Shown here in pieces: positions 8,483-16,669 of a DNA stretch of 37,831 nt; the stretch's first letter is position 1, and every line of letters begins with the position of its first letter. This DNA is from Bacteroidota bacterium (GTDB lineage Bacteria > Bacteroidota > Bacteroidia > Chitinophagales > Chitinophagaceae). The position numbers and the translations under genes are program-made. Location: NCBI GenBank assembly GCA_947487525.1, contig CANKWR010000012.1:1-37831 (forward strand), read 5' to 3'. The notes below the pieces were generated by a model. The model searched no databases. It was not told the origin of the DNA and was given only the letters and a program-made list of their open reading frames with translations.

Positions 8483-9898
8483 TTAAACAATTGATTCATA
8501 TACATTTTTGTATTCCTTGACCACCACATCCCAACTATGGTCTATGCGCATACATTGGGTTATCATTTCTTTCATTCGTGCCTTATTCTTATAAACCGTT
8601 ATTGCTCTTTCGATAGCATACACAATATCTTCTTCAGTAGCATGCAAAAAACGAATGCCAAAACCATCAGGTTCACCCATATCAACCACCGTGTCGTGCA
8701 ATCCACCCGTGTCTCTTACCATTGGAATAGTCCCGTATCTCATTGCATACATTTGATTTAATCCGCAAGGCTCCACCCTGCTTGGCATTAATAAAAAATC
8801 AGCAGCTGCATACGCTTCGTGTCCAACTTTTTCATCATAGCCAATAAATGTATTGTATTCCCCTGGATACAATTGTACTAAATAATTTAAAGCCGACTCT
8901 ACCGAAGTATCTCCTGCGCCAATCATTAAAAAATTGGCCCCGCAATTTGTTTTATCTAATGCATGTTGGATAGCACCTGGCAAAACATCAGCCGCTTTTT
9001 CACCCACTAATCGACCAATAAATACAATTAAGGGCTTGTCCATATTTAAATGATAACGATCACATAACAGCTGTTTGTTTTTTCGTTTTCCTTCTAACAC
9101 ATCATGTATATTATAATGGAAAGGTGCCATGGGATCCGAAGCAGGATTCCATACTTCATTGTCGATACCATTTAATATACCAGTACATTTCCCCTGCTCA
9201 TATTCAAATAAAGATTCAAGTCCATTGGAGTGTAATTTTAATTCATGCATATAAGTTGGACTTACCGTTGTAACCTTATCCGCACACTTCACTGCAGTCG
9301 CCAAGGAATTAATATTTCTATCCCATTACAATAATCCATGTTTCCATGAATCCCATTTTGGAATTAATATACTTTTGTCCCAACCCATCCTGCCATGGTA
9401 TTGTGCATTGTGAATGGTCAATACCGTTTTGATAGATTGTAATTTTTGATAATCGTAACAATGTTTCATGATAAACGGAATTAACCCTGCTTGATGATCA
9501 TGACAATGTACTATATCAGGTTGTTTCGCCCAGTGTAATAACCAATTCACTATGGCAATTTGAAAGCCAATAAAACGATCATCGTCATCGGTATAGCCGT
9601 AAATTTTAGGCCTGTCTAATAATCCATTGATATCTACTAAGTATAAATTAAAACCTAACTTACTATCTTTTAACTTGATGATGGTATAATCAAAAAACCA
9701 ATCTCCTAAATTTGTATTTCCTTTAAAATGCACTTCCCACTCCTGTTGTTCTAAAAATTTTGTCTTGTACATTGGCATCACCACCAATGCCTCATCCCCC
9801 ATTTTTTGCTGGTATTTTGGCAATGCCCCGACCACGTCCCCAAGGCCCCCCGCCTTTGCCATAGGATAACATTCTGCACTTACATGAACAATCACCAT
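8483..9898 (-). pseudogene. glgA: glycogen synthase interrupted by an in-frame TAA
   Basis: GT5 starch/glycogen synthase that extends alpha-1,4-glucan from ADP-glucose. The N-terminal part shows HVSAECYPMAKAGGLGDVVG with the ADP-glucose-binding K-x-G-G-L motif, and HCHDHQAGLIPF. A TAA at 9326-9328 (codon 191) interrupts the frame. The frame then continues directly as WDRNINSLATAVKCADKV, joining without gap or shift to VTTVSPTYM, the second Rossmann domain (IVFIGRLVGEKAADVL) and the catalytic PSRVEPCGLNQMYAMRYGT region. Counting through the stop gives 471 codons, normal for the family. It is the first gene of the operon, so a nonsense codon could also cause polarity on glgC. Translation as written would give an inactive 190-residue fragment. 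Family identity is certain; whether the stop is biological is open. Confidence 0.9.
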
Positions 9899-10045
9899 AG
9901 AGTTTGTGAATTAGCATTCAATTTACTAAAATGTCTCTACATTTCCAACCTCATTTTAGCTGTATAAAATGACCATTTAATGTATATTTTAAGTATTTTA
10001 GACAGTCTAATTTTAGGACACCCAACGAATAAACAAATACATGTT
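9899..10045. promoter_or_regulatory. divergent promoter region between glgA and the sugar permease
   Basis: This 147-bp AT-rich gap must hold promoters for both sugar operons. It contains a 22-bp inverted repeat (TCATTTTA, six-base spacer, TAAAATGA; 9951-9972) and a 13-bp palindrome TTAGAC-A-GTCTAA (9998-10010). The latter abuts TAATTTTA at 10008-10015, a one-mismatch -7 box for the permease gene. Both palindromes are candidate operators for a sugar-responsive regulator, but no regulator gene lies nearby. Confidence 0.45.
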
Positions 10046-11737
10046 ATGAACCAACCAAAACAGCCCACCAATACAGGTGCATTAAGTACCCTCATTGTGG
10101 TCTTCTTTTTTTGGGGATTTATCGCTTCAAGTAACAGCGTTTTTATCCCTTTTTGTAAGCACAAATTTGATTTAGACCAATTTCAAAGTCAATTGGTAGA
10201 TTTTGCTTTTTATTTAGCCTATTATATTGGTGCATTAGGCCTATTTGCCTATGGTGCTTTCGGAGGCAAGGACTTAGTAGGCAAATGGGGCTATAAAAAG
10301 AGTATTGTATACGGCTTGTTATTTTCTGCCATTGGCGCTGCTGCGATGATTATTGCTGTAAACGCCAATACTTTCACCGGAATGCTGGTGGGATTATTTA
10401 TAGTTGCATTAGGCTTTTCCTTACAACAAACCGCCGCTCAACCCTTTGCCATTGCCTTGGGTGACCCGAGTACGGGCGCAAGTCGCGTAAACTTGGCTGG
10501 TGGTATTAACTCATTTGGAACCACCATTGGTCCGATTGTAGTTGCTTTTGCTTTATTTGGAACAGCCGCCGCCATTACTGATGAACAAATCGCTTCATTG
10601 AGTTTAAGCAAAGTGGTAATTCTGTATAGTGCAGCAGGGTGTTTATTTTTAGCCGCAGCTGCTTTATTTCATTTTTCTAAAAAAGTTCCTGCAGGAATTA
10701 GTGAAGAAAAAATCGAACCTGCTAACAAAGCATTGTATTTATTAATTATCATGACTGGTGTTTTAATAATTATGTTTGTTCCTATTTTCAATAGTTATAA
10801 AATTGATCCTAAAACAATTACGGATCCTGTTGAAAAATTAGCCATTGAAACGACTAGATTAAAATGGTTATTTGGTGCATTAGCCACCGTAGTAGTAGGT
10901 TTATTATTTGCCAATTTCTCTGCTCAAAAAAACGAGCAAGGTTGGGGAGCAATGAAATACCCTCAACTAGTACTGGGTATGCTAGCCTTGTTTGTATATG
11001 TGGGTGTTGAAGTTTCGATTGGCTCTAATTTGGGAGAATTATTAAAACAGAAAGATTTTGGAAGTATCCATTCATCAAAAATTGCACCTTATATTTCAAT
11101 GTATTGGGGCAGTATGATGATTGGTCGCTGGACAGGTGCCATTGCTGCATTTGAATTTAAAAGTAAAACCAAGCAACTATTAACCATCATTGTGCCGCTT
11201 GTTGCTTTTGGTGTTGTTATTGGTGCAAATAGTATAGCAAAATATGACATGAGCCCATTGTATTTATATGTAGTGTGTATCCTTGTTCAAATTGTTGCAT
11301 TTTTTCTTAGCAAGGACAAGCCAGCTAAAACTTTAATGATATTTAGCATTATCGGGGTAGCCGCAATGCTTGTAGGTATTTTCAATAAAGGAAACATCTC
11401 TATCTATGCGTTTTTAACAGGAGGTATTGCATGTTCAATTATGTGGCCATCTATTTTTGCATTGTCTATTGCAGGCCTTGGAAAATATACGACACAAGGA
11501 GCCGCATTCCTTATTATGATGATTTTAGGAGGTGGTATCATCCCTCCAATTCAAGGTAAATTATCCGATTATTTACAATCCTCACAAAATGCTGTTGAGG
11601 GAAGCGGTATTCATAATTCGTTTTGGGTACCTGTAATTTGTTTTGCCTATATTCTGTTTTTTGCCATCTCCGTAAAAGGAATTTTAAAGAAACAGGGTAT
11701 TAATTATGATGAGACTGAAGCAAAAGGAGGACACTAA
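10046..11737 (+). CDS. FucP/GluP-like MFS sugar permease with extra membrane segments
   Basis: An inner-membrane sugar:H+ symporter of the fucose/glucose-galactose permease group. The ATG at 10046 (MNQPKQPTNTG) is preferred over an upstream in-frame ATG at 9980, because the candidate promoter elements lie between them and homology-like sequence starts with TLIVVFFFWGFIASSNSVFIP. That N-terminus is characteristic of FucP/GluP proteins, as are AAQPFAIALGDP and RVNLAGGINSFGTTIGP. The product is 563 residues, longer than the usual 400-440. The excess is a central stretch (about residues 220-330) that contains extra hydrophobic segments between the two six-helix halves. The glucokinase gene follows 24 bases downstream, so glucose is the likely substrate; galactose or other hexoses are possible. 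Confidence 0.88.
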   Translation: MNQPKQPTNTGALSTLIVVFFFWGFIASSNSVFIPFCKHKFDLDQFQSQLVDFAFYLAYYIGALGLFAYGAFGGKDLVGKWGYKKSIVYGLLFSAIGAAAMIIAVNANTFTGMLVGLFIVALGFSLQQTAAQPFAIALGDPSTGASRVNLAGGINSFGTTIGPIVVAFALFGTAAAITDEQIASLSLSKVVILYSAAGCLFLAAAALFHFSKKVPAGISEEKIEPANKALYLLIIMTGVLIIMFVPIFNSYKIDPKTITDPVEKLAIETTRLKWLFGALATVVVGLLFANFSAQKNEQGWGAMKYPQLVLGMLALFVYVGVEVSIGSNLGELLKQKDFGSIHSSKIAPYISMYWGSMMIGRWTGAIAAFEFKSKTKQLLTIIVPLVAFGVVIGANSIAKYDMSPLYLYVVCILVQIVAFFLSKDKPAKTLMIFSIIGVAAMLVGIFNKGNISIYAFLTGGIACSIMWPSIFALSIAGLGKYTTQGAAFLIMMILGGGIIPPIQGKLSDYLQSSQNAVEGSGIHNSFWVPVICFAYILFFAISVKGILKKQGINYDETEAKGGH

Positions 11738-11761
11738 TTTTAATCAACTAAATTAAAAACC

Positions 11762-12712
11762 ATGGATTCATATGTGATAGGCGTAGATATAGGAGGCACT
11801 GGTACCAAATATGGTATCGTGGACAAGGATGGCAACGTGTTGCATTCAAGCTCCATGCCAACCAATACACATGCACAAGTAACTTCCTTTATTGATGAAC
11901 TACATGAAAGACTATCAGAAATCATTGAAAAAGTAGGTGGCGTGGGTCGAATCAAAGGGATAGGTGTTGGTGCACCTAACGGGAATATTTATACAGGAAC
12001 CATTGAATATGCCCCCAATTTACCTTGGAAGGGAATTATTCCTTTTGCAAAAATGTTGCAGGACAAATTAAAACTACCAGTTAAACTAACGAATGATGCC
12101 AATGCTGCAGCGGTGGGTGAAATGATGTATGGGGCCGCAAAAGGAATGAAAGACTTTATCATGATTACCCTAGGCACAGGTGTTGGAAGCGGCATCGTGG
12201 CCAATGGACAATTAATTTATGGTCATGATGGGTTTGCTGGCGAATTAGGGCATACCATTATCATCCCTGATGGAAGGTTTCATCCAGGCACCGGCAAAAA
12301 AGGTTCCTTGGAAAGTTATGCATCCGCAACTGGCGTTGCTCAATCGGCTGTTGAAATTTTAAATACAACCGACCGACCAAGTATATTGAGAAATATCCCA
12401 ACTGATAAAATAACATCTAAGGATGTTTTTGAAGCCGCTCAAAAAGAGGATGCCGTTGCAAAAGAAGTATTTGAGTTTACAGGTAAAATTTTAGGAATGT
12501 CCTTGGCCAACTTTGTCATGTTTTCAAGTCCTGAAGCCATCATATTATTTGGCGGATTGACAAAAGCGGGAGATTTAATTTTAAAACCTACTAGAGAACA
12601 TATGGAAGCCAATGTGATTGAAATATTTCAAAATAAAGTGAAAATATTATTTAGTCATTTGAAAGAATCTGACGCTGCCATTTTAGGCGCTTCTGCATTA
12701 ATGTGGGAGTAA
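11762..12712 (+). CDS. ROK-family glucokinase lacking the zinc-cysteine motif
   Basis: Cytoplasmic ATP-dependent sugar kinase, most likely phosphorylating glucose brought in by the preceding permease. The 316-residue product has the ATP-binding GVDIGGTGTK at 7-16, GIGVGAPNG, the NDANAAAVGE sugar-binding region with the conserved catalytic Asp, TLGTGVGSGIV, and GELGH with the conserved His. Where most ROK proteins have C-x-C-G-x-x-G-C-L-E, this one reads PGTGKKGSLE, so all three zinc-ligand cysteines are replaced (P, T, S). It lacks a helix-turn-helix N-terminus, so it is a kinase rather than an NagC/Mlc-type repressor. Its stop codon lies inside a perfect 15-bp inverted repeat. Substrate is inferred from context. 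Confidence 0.9.
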   Translation: MDSYVIGVDIGGTGTKYGIVDKDGNVLHSSSMPTNTHAQVTSFIDELHERLSEIIEKVGGVGRIKGIGVGAPNGNIYTGTIEYAPNLPWKGIIPFAKMLQDKLKLPVKLTNDANAAAVGEMMYGAAKGMKDFIMITLGTGVGSGIVANGQLIYGHDGFAGELGHTIIIPDGRFHPGTGKKGSLESYASATGVAQSAVEILNTTDRPSILRNIPTDKITSKDVFEAAQKEDAVAKEVFEFTGKILGMSLANFVMFSSPEAIILFGGLTKAGDLILKPTREHMEANVIEIFQNKVKILFSHLKESDAAILGASALMWE

Positions 12713-12740
12713 TATTTAATCGAAAATTAAATATTACTCC
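12706..12740 (+). repeat. perfect 15-bp hairpin across the glucokinase stop codon
   Basis: GGAGTAATATTTAAT at 12706-12720 is followed by a five-base loop CGAAA and its exact reverse complement at 12726-12740. The TAA stop of the kinase (12710-12712) is in the left arm. There is no T-tract directly after, so it is not a standard terminator; a separate terminator follows at 12797. It may protect the mRNA 3' end or be a protein-binding site. Confidence 0.7.
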
Positions 12741-12796
12741 GAATTCATTAAAATGAATGCTGGATTAAATTCTTCAAACTAAAAATTGATAATTAT

Positions 12797-12833
12797 AAAA
12801 AAAGTGCCCTCTAAACGAGTGGCACTTTTTTTT
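12797..12833. terminator. bidirectional terminator between glucokinase gene and lipA
   Basis: Seven A plus GTGCC pairs with GGCAC plus T-run, giving a 12-pair outer stem. CTC and GAG extend the stem inside past a one-base bulge. The A and T runs give a U-tract in either direction, serving the two convergent genes. Confidence 0.88.
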
Positions 12834-12850
12834 ATGATGTAGCAGATTAC

Positions 12851-13774
12851 TTATTTATTTGCTTGTTCTTCCATCCACTTATTCCTACCCCATCCAGCTA
12901 TCACATGTTTTTCACTATGGTAAGAGGAACGAACCAACGGTCCACTTTCTACATAATCAAATCCGAGTTCGTATCCAATTTGTCTTAACTCTGTAAATTC
13001 ATCTGGATGCACAAAACGTTGAACAGGTAAATGTTTTGAAGTGGGTTGCAAATACTGACCTAAGGTTAAAACATCACATCCTACATTCACCAAGTTTTTC
13101 ATTGTTTGAATTATTTCATGCTTCTCTTCCCCAATGCCCAGCATTAAGCCTGTTTTAGTTCGGCGCCCCCCTTTTTTAAGTGCTTCTAACACGCCTAAAC
13201 TACGATCGTACTTCGCTTGTACTCTTACGCGTCTTGTATTGCGTTCCACCGTTTCCATATTATGGCTTACCACTTCGGGTGCTGCTTCGATAATTCGATC
13301 AATCTGTTCTTGTATCCCTCTAAAATCTGGAATTAAGGTTTCCAATGTCGTTTCTGGGGTGAGTGCTTTAATGGCTTTGATGGTATTTGCCCAAATAATA
13401 GAACCTCCGTCAGGCAGTTCGTCTCTATCCACACTCGTTAAAACGGCGTGTTTCACTTTCATTAAATAAACGGCTTCTGCTACCCTTTGTGGCTCATCCC
13501 ATTCAACGGGTTTTGGACGGCCAGTGGCCACAGCACAAAACTGACAACTTCTTGTACATATATTCCCCAAAATCATAAATGTCGCAGTTCCTTCGCCCCA
13601 GCATTCTCCCATATTTGGGCAATTACCACTTTCACAAATGGTATGTAATTGATGGCTGTCAACCAATCCTCGCACATGCTTGTAGCTTTCTCCAATGGGC
13701 AATTTCACCCTCAACCAATCGGGCTTTTTTAAACGTTCCGTTGGCTCGGAATTTAAGATGGGCAATTCTTGCAT
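12851..13774 (-). CDS. lipA: lipoyl synthase
   Basis: Radical-SAM enzyme that inserts two sulfurs into octanoyl groups on the E2 and H proteins to make lipoate, needed by the pyruvate dehydrogenase whose E1-beta gene lies at 25415-26401. The auxiliary 4Fe-4S cluster motif [12 protein letters not shown] and the radical-SAM motif CTRSCQFC are both present, and the C-terminus has the conserved RSSYHS whose serine ligates the auxiliary cluster. I chose the ATG at 13774 ([11 protein letters not shown]) rather than the one at 13804, because a perfect -7 box covers 13794-13801, directly upstream and inside the longer frame; transcripts would start after the first ATG. About 307 residues, normal for the family. 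It is monocistronic and convergent with the glucokinase gene. Confidence 0.96.
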   Translation of the reverse strand: MQELPILNSEPTERLKKPDWLRVKLPIGESYKHVRGLVDSHQLHTICESGNCPNMGECWGEGTATFMILGNICTRSCQFCAVATGRPKPVEWDEPQRVAEAVYLMKVKHAVLTSVDRDELPDGGSIIWANTIKAIKALTPETTLETLIPDFRGIQEQIDRIIEAAPEVVSHNMETVERNTRRVRVQAKYDRSLGVLEALKKGGRRTKTGLMLGIGEEKHEIIQTMKNLVNVGCDVLTLGQYLQPTSKHLPVQRFVHPDEFTELRQIGYELGFDYVESGPLVRSSYHSEKHVIAGWGRNKWMEEQANK

Positions 13775-13793
13775 AAGTTCTTGATTAACTTTG

Positions 13794-13801
13794 CAAAAAT
13801 A
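13794..13801 (-). promoter_or_regulatory. -7 box for lipA that decides its start
   Basis: On the minus strand TATTTTTG, a perfect TAnnTTTG match. Transcription would begin around 13787-13789, leaving a leader of about 14 bases before the ATG at 13774 and excluding the ATG at 13802-13804. Confidence 0.5.
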
Positions 13802-13863
13802 CATGACTTAAGGTAAATTAAACTGTAATTTTACCGAAATCATAAATCAATAAAATCGTTATT

Positions 13864-14268
13864 ATGACTGCAATAGTGACCTACGAATCCAACCTAAGAA
13901 CAGCTTGTCTTCATTTACAAAGCGGATCCGCAATTGAAACCGATGCCCCTACCGACAATAAAGGAAAAGGAGAAAGATTTTCACCAACCGATTTGATCGC
14001 CACGGGCCTAGGCGCATGCATGATAACGACCATGGGAATTAAGGCGGAAACAATGGATATTACTTTGGATGGAGCGAAAGTGGAAGTGACTAAAATAATG
14101 GTCGCAGACCCCCGAAGAATAGGAAAAATTATTGCTCATGTAACCATTCCTGCCTTAAACTTAGATGATAAAACAAAAGAAATTTTAGAACGTGTTGCAA
14201 GAACCTGTCCTGTGGAAAGAAGTTTGCACCCCGATGTTGAATTAGATATTGCTTTTAACTGGCTGTAA
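13864..14268 (+). CDS. OsmC-family peroxidase-like protein
   Basis: A small cytoplasmic thiol protein of the OsmC/Ohr superfamily, which reduces organic hydroperoxides or related substrates. The 134-residue length is typical. The two conserved cysteines are visible: Cys52 in TGLGACMITTMG and Cys115 in ARTCPVERSLHP. The FSPTDLIATGLG approach to Cys52 is also characteristic of the family. The pattern looks more like YhfA/OsmC-like proteins than Ohr, but I cannot separate these subgroups by eye. It is transcribed alone, divergent from lipA, and ends 12 bases before the convergent maf gene. Role in oxidative stress is by family only. Confidence 0.9.
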   Translation: MTAIVTYESNLRTACLHLQSGSAIETDAPTDNKGKGERFSPTDLIATGLGACMITTMGIKAETMDITLDGAKVEVTKIMVADPRRIGKIIAHVTIPALNLDDKTKEILERVARTCPVERSLHPDVELDIAFNWL

Positions 14269-14280
14269 TTTTCAGAGCAG

Positions 14281-14874
14281 CTAGCCTTGCAAAAGTCCTA
14301 GTTGCTTTATTTCATGCACCACTTTACTTACGGGCAAACCCATTACATTGTAAAAATCCCCTTCAATGCTTTTAATGCCCACTACCCCGATCCATTCCTG
14401 AATGGCATATCCTCCCGCTTTATCATAAGGCTTGTATTGGTCAACGTAGTACTCAATTTGACCAATCGTTAATGCATGAAAAGTCACTTTTGTTGTTTCA
14501 GCAAAAATGACTTCTTTATGGTCATGTAATACGCAGACCCCCGTAATAACATCATGTGTTTTACCGGAGAGCTTTGTTAAGGATTGAATTGCATGATCAC
14601 GATCCAATGGCTTACCCATAATTTCATTGTTCAAAACGACAATGGTATCCGCTGCGATAATACAATGATCCTGAATGTCCCTATTCGTTTCCAATAATTT
14701 ATTCGCTACTTCCAATGCTTTTTGCCTGGCAATATAGGCTGGCACTTCACTGGTAGGAAGATGTTCCGGGAAAGATTCATCCGAATTGGACACGATTACC
14801 TCAAAGGGAATTTCAGCCCATTCCAATAATGATTTGCGTCTGGGTGACTGGGAAGCTAAAATAAATTTGGGCAT
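14281..14874 (-). CDS. maf: Maf-family nucleotide pyrophosphatase (dTTP/UTP type)
   Basis: Hydrolyses non-canonical or excess nucleoside triphosphates to monophosphates, as a house-cleaning enzyme. The N-terminal signature ILASQSPRRKSLLEW at residues 5-19 and later IAADTIVVLNNEIMGKP contain the conserved Ser, Arg, Lys and Asp residues of the fold. GGYAIQEWIGV near residue 155 is also conserved. The product is 197 residues, of normal length. The subgroup (YhdE-like, acting on dTTP/UTP) is a family-level inference from DKAGGYAIQ. It is the last gene of the fdx-iscX-kdsC-ubiA-maf run, three bases after the prenyltransferase stop. It uses TAG, one of very few non-TAA stops in the window. Confidence 0.93.
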   Translation of the reverse strand: MPKFILASQSPRRKSLLEWAEIPFEVIVSNSDESFPEHLPTSEVPAYIARQKALEVANKLLETNRDIQDHCIIAADTIVVLNNEIMGKPLDRDHAIQSLTKLSGKTHDVITGVCVLHDHKEVIFAETTKVTFHALTIGQIEYYVDQYKPYDKAGGYAIQEWIGVVGIKSIEGDFYNVMGLPVSKVVHEIKQLGLLQG

Positions 14875-14877
14875 AGA

Positions 14878-15813
14878 TTACAATAAAAAATAGAAAAAAA
14901 ACATTGACAAAATACCCATGAACATGGCTATTTTAATGTACAAACTCAGCTTTTTAAAATCACTGCTGGCAAAAGCATTTTTTAATTTATACAATACGTA
15001 AGCCAATGGATAAATGATAAATGCAAGGCAATACAAGATACTATACCACCAACCAAAAGGAATCACATACAATTGAATAAAGGAAAGGACTGCGATAACA
15101 ACCACCAACCACACCCCTATATATACTTTAGTAGGTTTTAACCCCCAAACAATGGGCAAGGTTTTACAACCAAATTTTTGATCTCCTTCTATATCCTCCA
15201 TGTCTTTCAAAGCCTCTCTAACGAGGGTTAAAATAAAAGCAAATGAACAATAAAGCATCATTAATTTTACAAATCTAAAATTAGCAACATCATTAATGTC
15301 TGGATTAAACAATTGTTGAATGGTAAATTTGGAAAAATAGACTACTGCAATTGACCAAGCAGTCAATAAAGCAATGACTACATTACCGACCAAAAAATTT
15401 TTCTTAAAGTTGGTGGAGTAAAACCACAACAATAGAATGGTCAATAAATTAGACAAATGAATATGCCAGTATAGCTTAAAGGGGAAAGCAATGGTGGATA
15501 TATAAATGCCCATTACGCTAAATAGCAAATGCCAAAAAATAACCCAGCGTCTACTGATATGCGCACCCACTACCACTTTGTTGGGCTTGTTGACTTGGTC
15601 AATATTAATATCAAAATAATCATTAATGATGTATCCCGCGGCTGCAATAAATAAATAAGTAGCTGCAATTAAATAAAAATTTAAATCGGTCCCCACAGGT
15701 GCATTGGGGCATAAAGGCTTATAAATACAAAAGTGAAATAAAGTTTCCGCTAATAAAATAAAAATCAAATTAGGCCATCTAACCAATCGAAGGAAATATA
15801 AAAAAGTCTTCAA
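14878..15813 (-). CDS. UbiA-family prenyltransferase
   Basis: An integral membrane enzyme with about eight or nine hydrophobic helices that joins a prenyl diphosphate to an acceptor. Both aspartate-rich motifs of the family are visible: NDYFDINIDQVNKPNK near residue 64 and DMEDIEGDQKFGCKTLP near residue 205. Bacteroidota proteins of this type, adjacent to maf, are usually annotated as geranylgeranylglycerol-phosphate geranylgeranyltransferase-like, but the acceptor cannot be determined from sequence. Menaquinone or heme A synthesis are less likely because the expected men or cox neighbours are absent. It is the fourth gene of the five-gene operon, 23 bases after the phosphatase. Confidence 0.88.
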   Translation of the reverse strand: MKTFLYFLRLVRWPNLIFILLAETLFHFCIYKPLCPNAPVGTDLNFYLIAATYLFIAAAGYIINDYFDINIDQVNKPNKVVVGAHISRRWVIFWHLLFSVMGIYISTIAFPFKLYWHIHLSNLLTILLLWFYSTNFKKNFLVGNVVIALLTAWSIAVVYFSKFTIQQLFNPDINDVANFRFVKLMMLYCSFAFILTLVREALKDMEDIEGDQKFGCKTLPIVWGLKPTKVYIGVWLVVVIAVLSFIQLYVIPFGWWYSILYCLAFIIYPLAYVLYKLKNAFASSDFKKLSLYIKIAMFMGILSMFFFYFLL

Positions 15814-15836
15814 GTGTAAATTATTTATTGGTTAAA

Positions 15837-16352
15837 TTATCTAGCCTGTATATGATCCTCCACATCCCAATGATCATTCAATTTTAATACCTTTTCAATG
15901 ATCTCTCTTGCGCAACCCGCACCTCCATTGGCAACTGCGATATAAGTTGAAATGGATTTAATATCCACAGCAGCGTCTTTAGGACATGCTGCGACTCCTA
16001 CAATGGACATTGCCTCATAATCAGGCATATCGTCTCCCATAAATAACATCTCCCCCAAAGGAACTTCGTGTAACACGGACAACTCATGCACTAGTGCACG
16101 CTTGTCTTTTACTTTCATATGCACTTCCGTAATTCCTAAATGATGGAGTCGCTCTTGCACTTCATCAGAATTGCCCCCAGAAATCACCCAAACCTTATAT
16201 CCTTTTTTAACAGCTAATTGTAATGCATAGCCATCTTTAATATTCATTTTTCTTGTTAGCACTCCATTAGGCATCACAATCACTTCGCCGTTGGTCAATA
16301 CACCATCAACGTCAAAAATGAAACAGGTAACTTTTTGTAAAGTAGCTAACAA
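15837..16352 (-). CDS. kdsC: KdsC-like HAD phosphatase (3-deoxy-manno-octulosonate-8-phosphatase)
   Basis: A 171-residue C0-type HAD phosphatase without a cap domain, consistent with KdsC, which dephosphorylates KDO-8-phosphate for lipopolysaccharide inner core synthesis. Motif I FIFDVDGVLTNGE is at about residues 12-24 (nucleophile and acid aspartates), motif II is WVISGGNS, and motif IV is MFMGDDMPDYEAM. GVAACPKDAAVDIKS and the AGGAGCAREI-like NGGAGCAREIIE also match KdsC. The substrate is a family-level inference; a related N-acylneuraminate-9-phosphatase or YrbI-like role is the alternative. Third gene of its operon, between iscX and the prenyltransferase gene. Confidence 0.88.
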   Translation of the reverse strand: MLATLQKVTCFIFDVDGVLTNGEVIVMPNGVLTRKMNIKDGYALQLAVKKGYKVWVISGGNSDEVQERLHHLGITEVHMKVKDKRALVHELSVLHEVPLGEMLFMGDDMPDYEAMSIVGVAACPKDAAVDIKSISTYIAVANGGAGCAREIIEKVLKLNDHWDVEDHIQAR

Positions 16353-16381
16353 TTGAAATATTTTAGTAAATAAATGTACGC

Positions 16382-16621
16382 TTATTTTTGGTTATCACGC
16401 CATTCATAGACCCAGGCACTTTGTATCATTTCCAAATGCCCCTCATTGGATTCTTCGCGCTTCCCTTCAAAATGTGGCAAAGTCAATACCCATTCTAATA
16501 AATCCGTAAAACGTACTCTGTAAATTTTAGATTCTGAATAATCATCCCCAAATTTTTCATATAATTTTTGGGCAATATCTTCATGGTCATTCCAATAAAT
16601 GGGTGGTTCAAAATGTGACAT
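16382..16621 (-). CDS. iscX: Fe-S assembly protein IscX
   Basis: A small acidic protein of 79 residues matching IscX (YfhJ), which binds the cysteine desulfurase IscS and acts as iron-responsive adaptor or regulator of Fe-S cluster formation. The recognisable core is PPIYWNDHEDIAQKLYEKFGD, followed by VRFTDLLEWVLTLPHFEG, and SNEGHLEMIQSAWVYEW; the DxxDIAxxLYExxPD, RFTDLxxWV and SNExxLExIQxxW pattern is diagnostic. It follows a 2Fe-2S ferredoxin gene by 48 bases, the same pair found at the end of isc operons, although iscS, iscU, hscA and hscB are absent here. No anomaly. Confidence 0.92.
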   Translation of the reverse strand: MSHFEPPIYWNDHEDIAQKLYEKFGDDYSESKIYRVRFTDLLEWVLTLPHFEGKREESNEGHLEMIQSAWVYEWRDNQK

Positions 16622-16669
16622 ATACTTAATTTTTTTAACTACTAAATTGATGAATGCTTTGACAAGTAA

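Noticed and set aside
9305..9325. Mobile-element insertion or frameshift splitting glgA
   Set aside because: Both halves are in the same frame and contiguous, with only a TAA between; no inserted DNA or target duplication.
9937..10164. Small minus-strand open frame across the permease promoter
   Set aside because: It overlaps the permease start region and palindromes, has no family-like sequence, and is a frame shadow.
13775..13804. Longer lipA start at 13804
   Set aside because: A perfect -7 box lies inside this extension and the added residues are not typical of LipA.
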